Shown here: piece by piece, positions 44,789 to 52,259 of the stretch
Position numbering within the stretch: the first letter of the stretch is position 1
How the letters are laid out: every line of letters begins with the position of its first letter
DNA from: Sphingomonas morindae
GTDB lineage: Bacteria; Pseudomonadota; Alphaproteobacteria; Sphingomonadales; Sphingomonadaceae
DNA length: 64,000 nucleotides
Direction: 5' to 3'
Assembly: GCF_023822065.1 (NCBI RefSeq)
Contig: NZ_CP084931.1
Span: 248,001 to 312,000, forward strand
The notes under the pieces: generated by a model
Told to the model about the DNA's origin: nothing
Databases searched by the model: none
What the model saw: the letters and a program-made list of their open reading frames with translations, nothing else
Translations under genes and position numbers: made by a program

Positions 44789-45085
44789 ATGTCTACTAAT
44801 GTGAAGATCGTCGCGATTCTTACCGCTAAACCTGGCCAGGCGGCCGCGCTGCGCGCCCTGCTCGACGGCATGATCGCGCCCAGCCGGGCCGAGCAGGGCA
44901 ATTTGCGCTATGATCTATGGCAGGATCAGGCCGATGACGCGCGCTTCGTGCTCGATGAGCTGTACCGCGACGCCGACGCGGTCGCGGCGCACCGCGCCAG
45001 CGCGCACTTCCAGCACTATGCATCGATGATCGCGGGCCTCGCCGATCGCCTCGCGATCACGCTCGATCCCGTCCTGATCGCCTGA
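44789..45085 (+). CDS. ABM-domain protein (putative quinol monooxygenase)
   Basis: 98 residues, the dimeric ferredoxin-like antibiotic-biosynthesis-monooxygenase fold: VKIVAILTAKPGQAAALRALLDGM, then EQGNLRYDLWQDQADDARFVLDELYRD and HRASAHFQHYAS. The His-x-x-S-x-HF segment is shared with YgiN-like quinol monooxygenases. AAGGAG precedes the ATG. The second gene of the DJ-1 pair; such proteins often turn over quinols or catalyse cofactor-free oxygenation. Confidence 0.88.
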   Translation: MSTNVKIVAILTAKPGQAAALRALLDGMIAPSRAEQGNLRYDLWQDQADDARFVLDELYRDADAVAAHRASAHFQHYASMIAGLADRLAITLDPVLIA

Positions 45086-45365
45086 TCGGCCACCGATCGC
45101 TCCAGAGGGAAGCCGCCATGCCGCGCAGCCGGTCGAGCCTTGGCTGCGCGACCGGCGGAGAAGCCGGGCGCCCTCGTCCTCGTGTCCATGCGACGCTGGT
45201 CATGATCCTGGTCCGGGCGCGCAGCGGCGGCCGGTCTCACCCATCCGGATGGACCGGGCGAGGGGCGCAACCTCCCTGGGCGGTCATCCTCTCGGCGGAC
45301 GCCCGTTCATCCCGAGGGAACTTCGACCGATGGGCCCGGCGGATGGCGTTCTCCGGACGGGCCGA

Positions 45366-46244
45366 TCAGACCCGCTCGATCCAGGCCAGGATCGCGGCAT
45401 TCACCTCCTCCGGACGGTCCTGCATGATCCAGTGTCCGGCATGATCCCAGGCATCGACCTTGGAAGCGGGATGGGAGAACCAGGGCTGCATGCGTCTGGC
45501 TTGGGCCGGATCGCGGCAAAGATGGTAGAAGGGCGTCTTGAGGCCGCGCAGAAAGCGCTCGCTCTGCGCACCCGTTCCGACCTGATCGGGGCCAAGGAAC
45601 AAGGGGCCGAAGGACTCGCGCACGACATGGGCCGGCATGCCTTGAACACGGCGCGCGTGCCAGCGCCGCAGCGCCGCCGGGGTCGCCTTGTCATAGACGG
45701 TCTCGAACAGGGCCGGCGCCACGAGCGCCGGACCGCCGCTTTGCAGGTCGCGCGAGACTTTGCCGAACAGCGGCGCCGTTTCCGCCGCGAACCCCAGCGC
45801 GCCATCGACGGACACGACCGCGTCGACGAGATCGGGTCGTCGGGCCGCAAGCCGCGCCGCGATCTGCCCGCCCATGGAATGGCCGATCAGGATGAACCGC
45901 GCGCCCCGGAAGCGACCTTCGATCAGCGCCTCGATATCCGCGACATAGTCCGCAGGACGATAATGTCCGGACGGCGGAACCGCAGACCGGCCATGGCCGC
46001 GCAAATCGACAGTGACAGTGCGATAGCGCGCCTCCAGCGCCGGAAGCTGCCAGATCCAGTCCTCCCCGTCGGCGGTCCAGCCGTGAAGCAGCATCAGCTT
46101 GCGCCCCTTGCCCGCTTCGGTCACGAAAAGCTCGGTGGGCGAGGGCGCCGCTGCGGCCGCTCCGCGCGGCAGCGACGCCATGGCGGCGGCCCCGCTCACA
46201 AGGCCCAAAAGGCCGCGCCGCGACACGTCGTTGATCCTTGTCAT
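45366..46244 (-). CDS. Tat-exported alpha/beta hydrolase
   Basis: 292 residues. The N-terminus has a twin-arginine signal (SRRGLLGLVSGAAAMASL, cleavage after the AAA stretch), so a folded enzyme is sent to the periplasm. Alpha/beta hydrolase motifs are LLHGWTADGEDWIWQ, DLRGHGRS, nucleophile GHSMGGQIAARLA and C-terminal DHAGHWIMQDRPEEV with the catalytic His. A Ser-dependent esterase or related enzyme; substrate unknown. Divergent from the HxlR regulator, which probably controls it. Confidence 0.87.
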   Translation of the reverse strand: MTRINDVSRRGLLGLVSGAAAMASLPRGAAAAAPSPTELFVTEAGKGRKLMLLHGWTADGEDWIWQLPALEARYRTVTVDLRGHGRSAVPPSGHYRPADYVADIEALIEGRFRGARFILIGHSMGGQIAARLAARRPDLVDAVVSVDGALGFAAETAPLFGKVSRDLQSGGPALVAPALFETVYDKATPAALRRWHARRVQGMPAHVVRESFGPLFLGPDQVGTGAQSERFLRGLKTPFYHLCRDPAQARRMQPWFSHPASKVDAWDHAGHWIMQDRPEEVNAAILAWIERV

Positions 46245-46340
46245 CGTCTGTCCTCGTTGGGCGGGAGCGCCGCGACGCGCACGGCCAACCCGCTTTCCAG
46301 ATCCAGCGCTTCAGATATACGATGGATCGCTACGCTCAAT

Positions 46341-46360
46341 TACGCACCTGCAAGCGCGTA
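46341..46360. promoter_or_regulatory. Candidate HxlR operator
   Basis: TACGC, ten bases, GCGTA: a perfect 5-bp inverted repeat between the divergent hydrolase and hxlR genes. If translation of hxlR began at ATG 46322 the repeat would lie inside the gene. The GTG 46379 start, with GGAGG upstream, leaves it free as an operator. Confidence 0.4.
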
Positions 46361-46378
46361 GGTAGGCTGGAGGATATC

Positions 46379-46756
46379 GTGCCCACCGACGTCGACCCCG
46401 TCTTCTTCGCCGATTGCGCCGCGCGGTCCTTCTTCGATCAGGTCGCCAACAAATGGGCGGTCATGATCCTTACCCTGCTCAGCGACAGGCCCGCCCGCTT
46501 CAACGAGATGCGGCGTCGACTGGAAGGCGTCACGCATAAGGCCCTGACGCAGGCGCTGCGACGACTTGAGCGCAATGGGCTAATCGCCCGCCAGGTCCTC
46601 GCGACCTCGCCGGTCGCTGTCGAATATTCGATCACGCCGCTGGGGAAGACGCTCCAGGTTCCCTTTGGGGCCGTCTATGACTGGTCGATCGAGCATCTCG
46701 ACGATCTCGAAGCCGCACGGCAGGCCTATGATGCTCGGCAGGCGGATGCGCGCTGA
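46379..46756 (+). CDS. HxlR-family transcriptional regulator
   Basis: About 125 residues: winged HTH of the HxlR (DUF24) type: DQVANKWAVMILTLLSDRPARFNEMRRRLEGVTHKALTQALRRLERNGLIARQV, then YSITPLGKTLQVPFGAVYDW. HxlR proteins respond to formaldehyde, quinones or other electrophiles, often through a conserved Cys; here Cys appears in FADCAARS. GTG 46379 has GGAGG at ideal distance; ATG 46322 is in frame but has no SD. Divergent from the Tat-exported hydrolase, which is the likely target. Confidence 0.87.
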   Translation: MPTDVDPVFFADCAARSFFDQVANKWAVMILTLLSDRPARFNEMRRRLEGVTHKALTQALRRLERNGLIARQVLATSPVAVEYSITPLGKTLQVPFGAVYDWSIEHLDDLEAARQAYDARQADAR

Positions 46757-46806
46757 TCCTGCTGGGCGAACCCAGGGCCGAGGGCCGGGGTCAACCGAGC
46801 CACACG

Positions 46807-47748
46807 GTGGCGCTCAACCCCGCTGCCTCCTATGCCGCCGGGCTCTCGGTGATGACCGATCTGATGGAAATGGTTGTGGTCGATCTGGCCGGTCGCCCTG
46901 TGTGCAGCCGGCGCTTCCCGAACAGTCGCATGACGCCCGACACTGCGGCGGAACAGCTCCGCGCGTTCCTGCACGATGCGGCCGATCGCGAGGGCGTGGA
47001 TCTGCACCGCGTGCAGGCGATCAGCCTCGCCGTTGCGGGCTTCTTCGTGGGGGCGGGAACGCGGCTCAACCCCTCCAGCCAGCTTGATGCCTGGGCGCTG
47101 ATCGATCTGCAAGCGCCGTTCGAGGCGGCGTTCGGCATTCCCGTCACGGTCGAAAACATCGCCAACGCCTCCGCCGTGGGCGAGCAGCTGCTGGGCTTGG
47201 GGCGCCGCTTCAACAGCTTCGCCTATGTCAACGTCGCGGCAGGCTTTGGCGGGGGCATCATCCTTGACGGCCGGCTGTGGCGCGGGGTGCATGGCAATGC
47301 CGGCGAGTTTGCCGCGATCCTCGATGCGCCGCCCAATCTGGAAACGCTGCGCGAGGTGCTGGCGGCCCAAGGGATCGAGACGGCCAATGTGCTCGACATG
47401 ATCGAGCGGTTCGACATGGCCTGGCCGGGCGTCGACGCCTGGGTCGCACAGTCCGGCGATCAGTTCGCGCGTCTCGCCCAGGTCGTGCATGCCACCATGG
47501 ATGTCGAGGCGCTGGTGCTTGGCGGCCGTCTGCCGCGCGCGCTGGCCGAGGCTCTGGCGCACCAGGCCGGGGCGGGCATGGCCGCCATGTTCCCGCCGCC
47601 GCGCCGCGGGCTGGGGCTGCCGCAGCCCCAGATTCTGGCGGCGGAGATCAACGCCAGCGCCGCCGCGATCGGCGCCGCCTCCATCCCCCTCGCGCGCCGT
47701 TACTATGATCCGATTGCGCATCTCAACCAGGGCAAGCCGCTGGCGTGA
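46807..47748 (+). pseudogene. ROK-family sugar repressor lacking its DNA-binding domain
   Basis: From GTG 46807 the frame gives 313 residues of the ROK sugar-binding fold: LNPAASYAAGLSV, RVQAISLAVAGFFVGAGTRL, YVNVAAGFGGGIILDGRLWRGVHGNAGEF, and VVHATMDVEALVLGGRLP. The same frame upstream, back to a stop at 46729, still encodes a tail typical of the linker after the wHTH (LILLGEPRAEGRGQPSHTVAL). So the first 60-80 residues carrying the helix-turn-helix are deleted, apparently by a rearrangement at the end of hxlR. The remainder cannot bind DNA like a normal ROK repressor. The stop overlaps the start of the broken sugar transporter (TGATG). Confidence 0.75.
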
Positions 47749-47983
47749 TGGCGCTGCGGCACCTGCAGGGCCGGCTGCATCTGGTCTATGGCTTCGGCCA
47801 TTTCTGCAAAGTCTGCTTTGGAATCTAAGCGTTTTATACTTCGGCTTCTATCTGACCGAAGTTGCCGGCATCCCCAGCCAGGCGATGGGACGGGTCATGG
47901 CGGCGTCGCTGCTGTTCAACTTCTCGGCCATGAATTGCTGGCGCGCTATGGCGCAGCTGCGACAGCCTCGCTCAAGTCTCTAG
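47748..47983 (+). pseudogene. Truncated, frameshifted MFS/GPH sugar transporter
   Basis: Begins MALRHLQGRLHLVYGFGHFCK, then the frame stops. One base later the expected continuation appears in the next frame: SLLWNLSVLYFGFYLTEVAGIPSQAMGRVMAASLLFNF, typical of TM1-TM2 of MelB-like sugar transporters. So one base was lost near 47805, and everything after about TM2 is missing. The start overlaps the ROK stop, so originally regulator and transporter formed one operon. Confidence 0.75.
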
Positions 47984-48000
47984 TTTAACATAACGCGTCT

Positions 48001-48018
48001 TATCAGACCCGCCGGATC
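48001..48018. repeat. Left copy of a short imperfect direct repeat flanking the island
   Basis: TATCAGACCCGCCGGATC here and TATCAGACTCGCCGATC at 49398-49414, same orientation, differing by one substitution and one indel. They flank the resolvase/microcin island. Perhaps IS ends or recombination sites; too short to be sure. Confidence 0.4.
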
Positions 48019-48263
48019 ATCTTGTGCCGGACGACCTTGATTGCCACCCCTACTTATCACGAGGGCCGAGAGACTCGCAAACTGCTGGACAGCGGGAGCC
48101 ATACCCCGGCCCAGCAAGCCGAAGAGCCTTGCTGTTGCGCAATTCCTGCGAGAGCAAACGGAGGCACGATCCGCGGAGCCAGGCGGCAGACTTGTAAAGC
48201 GGACGGGCTGCTGCCGTCGCAACTCCGGACGCTTAAGCTGGCCTCGCTTTCGCGCGGAACCGG

Positions 48264-48684
48264 TCACCTCCGCTGTAGTGCCTCGGCCTGCTGATGAGGG
48301 GTGAGGACGGCTCGCCGGCCGCACTTCACCCCACCGGCCTTGGCTTGGTCACGGCCAACTGCGGTACGCTCCACGATCCGCAGGCGCTGCCAGTTCGCTG
48401 CGATCCCCAGCACGGCGATGACGACTTCGGCAAACTGCGAGGTGGTGTCCACCATGGGCTCCGCGATCCAGCGGAAGTCTGCCCCCGCCTCCTTCACCAC
48501 ATGGAGAATGCTCAACAGATCACGCGTGTTGCGGGCAAGGCGGTCGGTGGCCGTCACCATCAGCACGTCGCCGGCATCGACGCACCTCCTGGTAGACCTT
48601 CACGCATCCGGCAGTGAGGAGCTGGGCGACCTGCTGGGTAAGGTCCTGCCCGTTGGAGAAGACGCGCGCATAGCCGTAGATCAT
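48264..48684 (-). pseudogene. Serine resolvase/invertase, frameshifted and internally deleted
   Basis: N-terminal part MIYGYARVFSNGQDLTQQ is in one frame, up to KVYQEV. The catalytic-domain remainder is in another frame: GDVLMVTATDRLARNTRDLLSILHVVKEAG and FAEVVIAVLGIAANWQRLRIVERTA. It then runs to an early stop in the C-terminal HTH region (LTPHQQAEAL). About 20 residues that should include the SGAxxDRP segment are missing at the junction. The catalytic Ser of YARVS is Phe. Typical of Tn3-type resolvases; inactive. Confidence 0.8.
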
Positions 48685-48869
48685 GCGCCCATTGTGCATC
48701 GGAGATGTGCATCACGGAAGCGCCCAAGTTTTCGCCGTTCCCGACGCGATGCGGAACCCATACCTTTTGCATCATTCGGGCCCTAACCTGCTTAGGCAGC
48801 TTCCTTACCTAAGCAGGCATCGTCAAATTAGTGGGGTCGAGTATTGTTCATCCGACCAAAGCGTGGATC

Positions 48870-49093
48870 CTATGAGCAATCTCCGTTCCCAGCGTAAACA
48901 GTTTCAAAATATCGAGATCCAATTCCGATAACGCCTATAATGGTCGCCGCTGTTGCTGATGCGGGAGAGGCAGGCGTCGGCACTGCCGCAGCGGCAGCAT
49001 ACCAGCGGCTAGCAAGCCTGCCGATGCAGCGGCCCCTTCCAACGCTCCGCCTGCAACAGCGTCAATTTCACAGCTAGCAAGATCTTCAATCAT
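48870..49093 (-). pseudogene. Double-glycine-leader microcin/bacteriocin-like precursor, frameshifted
   Basis: The first frame reads MIEDLASCEIDAVAGG, a classic leader of class II bacteriocins/microcins with a Gly-Gly cleavage site, then ALEGAAASAGLLAAG. After one missing base near 48988 another frame continues AAAAVPTPASPASATAAT then IIGVIGIGSRYFETVYAGNGDCS to a TAG: a Gly/Ala-rich hydrophobic segment and a short polar C-terminus. Restored length would be about 74 residues. As written, the first frame runs on to 48935 and gives 52 residues. Directly upstream (11 bases) is a two-TM small protein. AT-richer than its surroundings. I do not know this family by name. Confidence 0.6.
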
Positions 49094-49103
49094 CCTCCTT
49101 CCC

Positions 49104-49304
49104 TTACTTGCTGTTATTGGAGACACTACTATCTCTAAGCATGAGGATAACCATGCAGAGTGCAATTATCAATCCAAAAAATAACAGGAAAGCGCTAGAC
49201 TTAGATGAAAGGGAGATTGCGATATATTTGTTTGTCGCGACAACCGCCGATATGATGGATAAAGCAAATATAACAGCCACATAGGTCCTATTGTCACTAG
49301 CCAT
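49104..49304 (-). CDS. Small two-TM membrane protein, possible microcin immunity protein
   Basis: 66 residues: two hydrophobic helices (YVAVIFALSIISAVVA and AFLLFFGLIIALCMVILML) joined by a short polar loop, with a charged C-tail. The SD is very good (GGAGG, five bases, ATG). A TACTAT box at 49328-49333 could be its -10. It ends 11 bases before the double-glycine-leader peptide. In the colicin V locus the immunity gene cvi, also a small two-TM protein, lies just before the toxin gene cvaC, so an immunity role is suggested by position only. Codon use is AT-richer than in surrounding genes. Confidence 0.6.
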   Translation of the reverse strand: MASDNRTYVAVIFALSIISAVVATNKYIAISLSSKSSAFLLFFGLIIALCMVILMLRDSSVSNNSK

Positions 49305-49397
49305 CTCAGCCTCCGTCTCGCTTCACCATAGTATCAAGAGTCTACGCAGATAAAACAAAACTTATCGCGTCATATTATGCGCTTACATGACATGTTC

Positions 49398-49414
49398 TAT
49401 CAGACTCGCCGATC
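49398..49414. repeat. Right copy of the short imperfect direct repeat
   Basis: TATCAGACTCGCCGATC, partner of 48001-48018, lying between the microcin-like cassette and the transposase fragment. Confidence 0.4.
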
Positions 49415-49453
49415 GAGGGCGCCCTTCTCCCCTTGCGAGCGACGCGCGCATAA

Positions 49454-49765
49454 CTTGAACGGCCCGATAAGCCGGTCGCCTTCTACACCGACAAGCACAG
49501 CTCTTCCCGAAACAACATGGCCTCGGCGAATGGCGATGGCATGACCCATCTCGGACGCGCGCTGGACCGGCTGAACATCGACCTGATCTCTCCAAACTCG
49601 CCTCAGGCTAAGGGCCGCGTGGAGCGCGCCAATGCCACGCTGCAGGACCGGCTCGTCAAGGCGATGCGGCTCGATTGCATCGACACCATCGACCGAGCCA
49701 ACGCCTTCCTCCCCTCCTATTTGGCGCAGCTCAACCAGCGGTTTGCCAAGGCAACGTTCGATTCC
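49454..49765 (+). pseudogene. ISNCY-family transposase fragment
   Basis: DDE integrase-core segment: KPVAFYTDKHS with a catalytic-type Asp, GDGMTHLGRALDRLNIDLI, then NSPQAKGRVERANATLQDRLVK with the Glu, and NAFLPSYLAQLNQRFAKA. This is the middle to C-terminal part of the catalytic domain of ISNCY-like transposases. The N-terminal HTH and the first half are missing, and sequence after about 49765 no longer resembles the family although the frame stays open to 50023. An inactive remnant. Confidence 0.75.
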
Positions 49766-50368
49766 GGACTGGCTGCTTCGAGGGTTTTAGGACGAGAATC
49801 GGACGGTCGTTTGCGCCGCTACCGAAGCCGCAAGGACCCAGAAGTGGCCGTTGCGTGCCGCCAAAGCGCTTTTCTAAACCGGACTCGCATGCAGATGTCC
49901 ATCCTCGCAGTTGAGCTCTCAATTCTGTGGACACAAGCCGTCCAAGTTCATCGACTTAGTGCGTCAAGCTACTTGCCAGCGCGAGTTGCAGCTAAAATAG
50001 TCCAGCGGATGAGGTTGCTGTAACCGTCGTCGGTGATCCGGTCGTACGCCGGCGCCCCTGATCCAAGGGCATGACCCGGCCCTCTGCCGGACGAGGCAAC
50101 CACTTGGGCCAGCCGGGCACCTTGCCCTCGGTTTCGCTGTAGACAACCCACTGCCCGCCACGATGCTCGTAGATGCGATCGTCCCAACCCAAAGCCATGG
50201 CGGCGAGTGGATTGCTGCCCCGCCGCGTCGGGCAGTCGGGCCGGATCGAGCCGGGGTCCCTTTGTCTTTGGTGCGGTTCGGCCGAGTGCCAGCAGCTGGC
50301 GCCGATTTCGGACCTCCACCAACAACTCTCCCCGCTCCGCACGTGTGAACGCCCGGTCCAACCCGTAA
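49766..50368. other. 600 bases of degraded sequence between IS remnant and GH31 fragment
   Basis: No intact gene. On the minus strand a frame around 50100-50230 reads GWDDRIYEHRGGQWVVYSE and further on GKVPGWPKWLPRPAEGRV. It looks protein-like but I cannot name a family, and its upstream part lies in another frame (RAFTRAERGELLVEVRNRRQ). Probably another decayed mobile or host gene. Confidence 0.4.
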
Positions 50369-51514
50369 AGCCATCCGGAGCGCGCCGCGCTCGCGGGCGG
50401 CGTCGCGCGCGACGGCGACACGCTGATGCGATCGCCGGCGATGGACTATTCCGACCAGCCAGCGGTGTGCGAGCAGCCCGCGACCTTCTTCTTCGGCCGT
50501 GACCTGCTCGTCCGCATCGTCGACCGGCCGATGCAGCATCCCAGCGCAAACATGCAGGAATTCCTCCCAAATTATGCAGTGCAGGGGATCGTGGCGCCCG
50601 CCGCCACGATCGAGTATTTCGAGGGAGCCAATTTCGACCGCTTCGTTTCGCGCCGGCTGACGGACGATATCAAAATGAGCTGGGCGGGCGATCTGCCGCA
50701 GGCACTCACAGGCAAAGCCTATTCGCTGCGGTGGACCGGCCGCATCGTCGCGCAGGAGAGCGGACCGACCCGGATCAGCCTGATCGGCAAGGGCGCGCTG
50801 CGGCTCGTCCTTGACGGCAAGACGGTCATCGACGGGCGCTCGGCCGCGTCGCGGGCCGATGACGCGAACGGCGCCGTCTCCTTCCGCGGACATGAGGGCG
50901 ACGCCTTCTTCACTGTCGATCTCGTCCTGGAACGCGGCCGCGCCTATGATTTCAGGCTCGAGCAGCGGCAGGAGACGCCCGATGCGGTCAGCCTCTGGTT
51001 CGAGTGGATCACGCCGTCCATCCGCGCGCGTCAGCAACCGCCCGCCTCTCCCACCGTGCCCGTCGTGCTGCCCGCCGGGCGCGACTGGTATGATCTCCAT
51101 TCCGGCAAACGCTTCCCCGGCGGGAAGACGATCCAAGCCGATGCGACGCTTGCGCGGCATCCGGTGTTCGCGCGCGCCGGCGCCATCCTTCCGTTCAGCG
51201 AAGGCGTCGACCGATCGGGCCCATGGCCCGCCACGCTCGCCATCCGCATCTATGCGGGGCATGACGGTGCCTTCACGCTCTACGACGATGCGGGAGACGG
51301 CGACGGTTATCGTCGCGGCGAGGCCTCGCGGATCGCGCTCGCCTGGGAGGATGCGACGAGAGTCCTGACCGTATCGGCAAGGCAGGGCCATTATCCCGGC
51401 CTCCGGGCCCGACAAGGCTTTGCCGTGACGCTCATCGACGGCTCCGGCAGGGATCAGCAGCGGGTTCTGCACTATGAGGGCGGCCCAACGTCGTTGCGCT
51501 TCGGGAGCCGGTGA
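50369..51514 (+). pseudogene. C-terminal fragment of a GH31 alpha-glucosidase/xylosidase
   Basis: The frame opens after a stop at 50366. It gives the end of the GH31 catalytic barrel (GDTLMRSPAMDYSD, then FFFGRDLLVRIVDRPM), an inserted PA14-like domain (about 50600-51030; ATIEYFEGANFD, LRLVLDGKTVIDG), and the GH31 C-terminal beta domains (VPVVLPAGRDWYDLHSGKRFPGGKTI, VFARAGAILPF, GAFTLYDDAGDGDGY). The N-terminal beta domain and catalytic aspartates are missing, so it is inactive. With the ROK regulator and the sugar MFS remnants it shows an ancestral glycoside-use locus split by insertion. Confidence 0.85.
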
Positions 51515-52259
51515 TGATGCGCGGCCCCCCGACCACAGCGCTCAGCACCTGTTGGAAGCCTTTTGGTTCAGCATGGCGAGACCAGCTCACCCTTCCCCCT
51601 CGCCGTTCCGTTCCGCAAGCACGGGCGTCATGGCGCGGCAGATCGGGCTTGGCCATCGATCGCATCGCGCGCCCGTCATCGCAGCACGCTTGATCGTCAC
51701 CCTGACATCGAGCGGGTCGGCGGTTGCTCGGGGCAGCCATTGCTGCGATAGCAGTGTTCGGGTGCGCGCGGTGCCGACCCATCGCGCGAGACGGCGCGGC
51801 GATCGTCGAAGTCGGCGTTCGCCTGCAGAAGACGCTGGGCGCGCTGGCGCGACACGCCCCGGCGGCACGGCACGTCATCGCGCGCGAGGCGCTCGATGCC
51901 GTCGAGCGCGCGCGCGCCGCGCTGGCGAGCGAGGCCGACCGGGACCAGATCGAGCAAACGCATCGCGCGGCGTTTGGCGCCTGAGGCATGCCAATCCCCG
52001 CCAGCGCTTCGGCATGGCCAAGGCAGCGCGCGACACTGATTTTCGGCGAGATGCGTAAACACCCGCAAGCGCGCCTCGCCGGGATCTTCTTCGAGAAATG
52101 GCGCGCCGACCGTCGGATCTCGAGAGGCGCGGCCATTGCATGGGTCATCGCCGCTGCTCCACCGGGAACGCGGCCTCAGAGGCCCACGCCCTTTGACGGG
52201 GCGTCCCTCGTCCGCCGCGTCGAAACGGGGGCGGCCCGCTTCGCCCACCGTCGATTTGC
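51515..52259. other. 745-base region without a confidently assigned gene
   Basis: No family recognised on either strand. A TTG-initiated frame on the plus strand (51724-51984, 86 residues) starts with a hydrophobic stretch ending VFGC and continues with an Ala/Arg-rich helical sequence; it could be a small lipoprotein, but there is no good start signal. Otherwise probably decayed sequence at the edge of the scar. Confidence 0.4.

Noticed and set aside
49964-51472. A 502-codon minus-strand frame opposite the GH31 fragment
   Set aside because: The plus strand carries clear GH31 and PA14 motifs; the minus frame has none.
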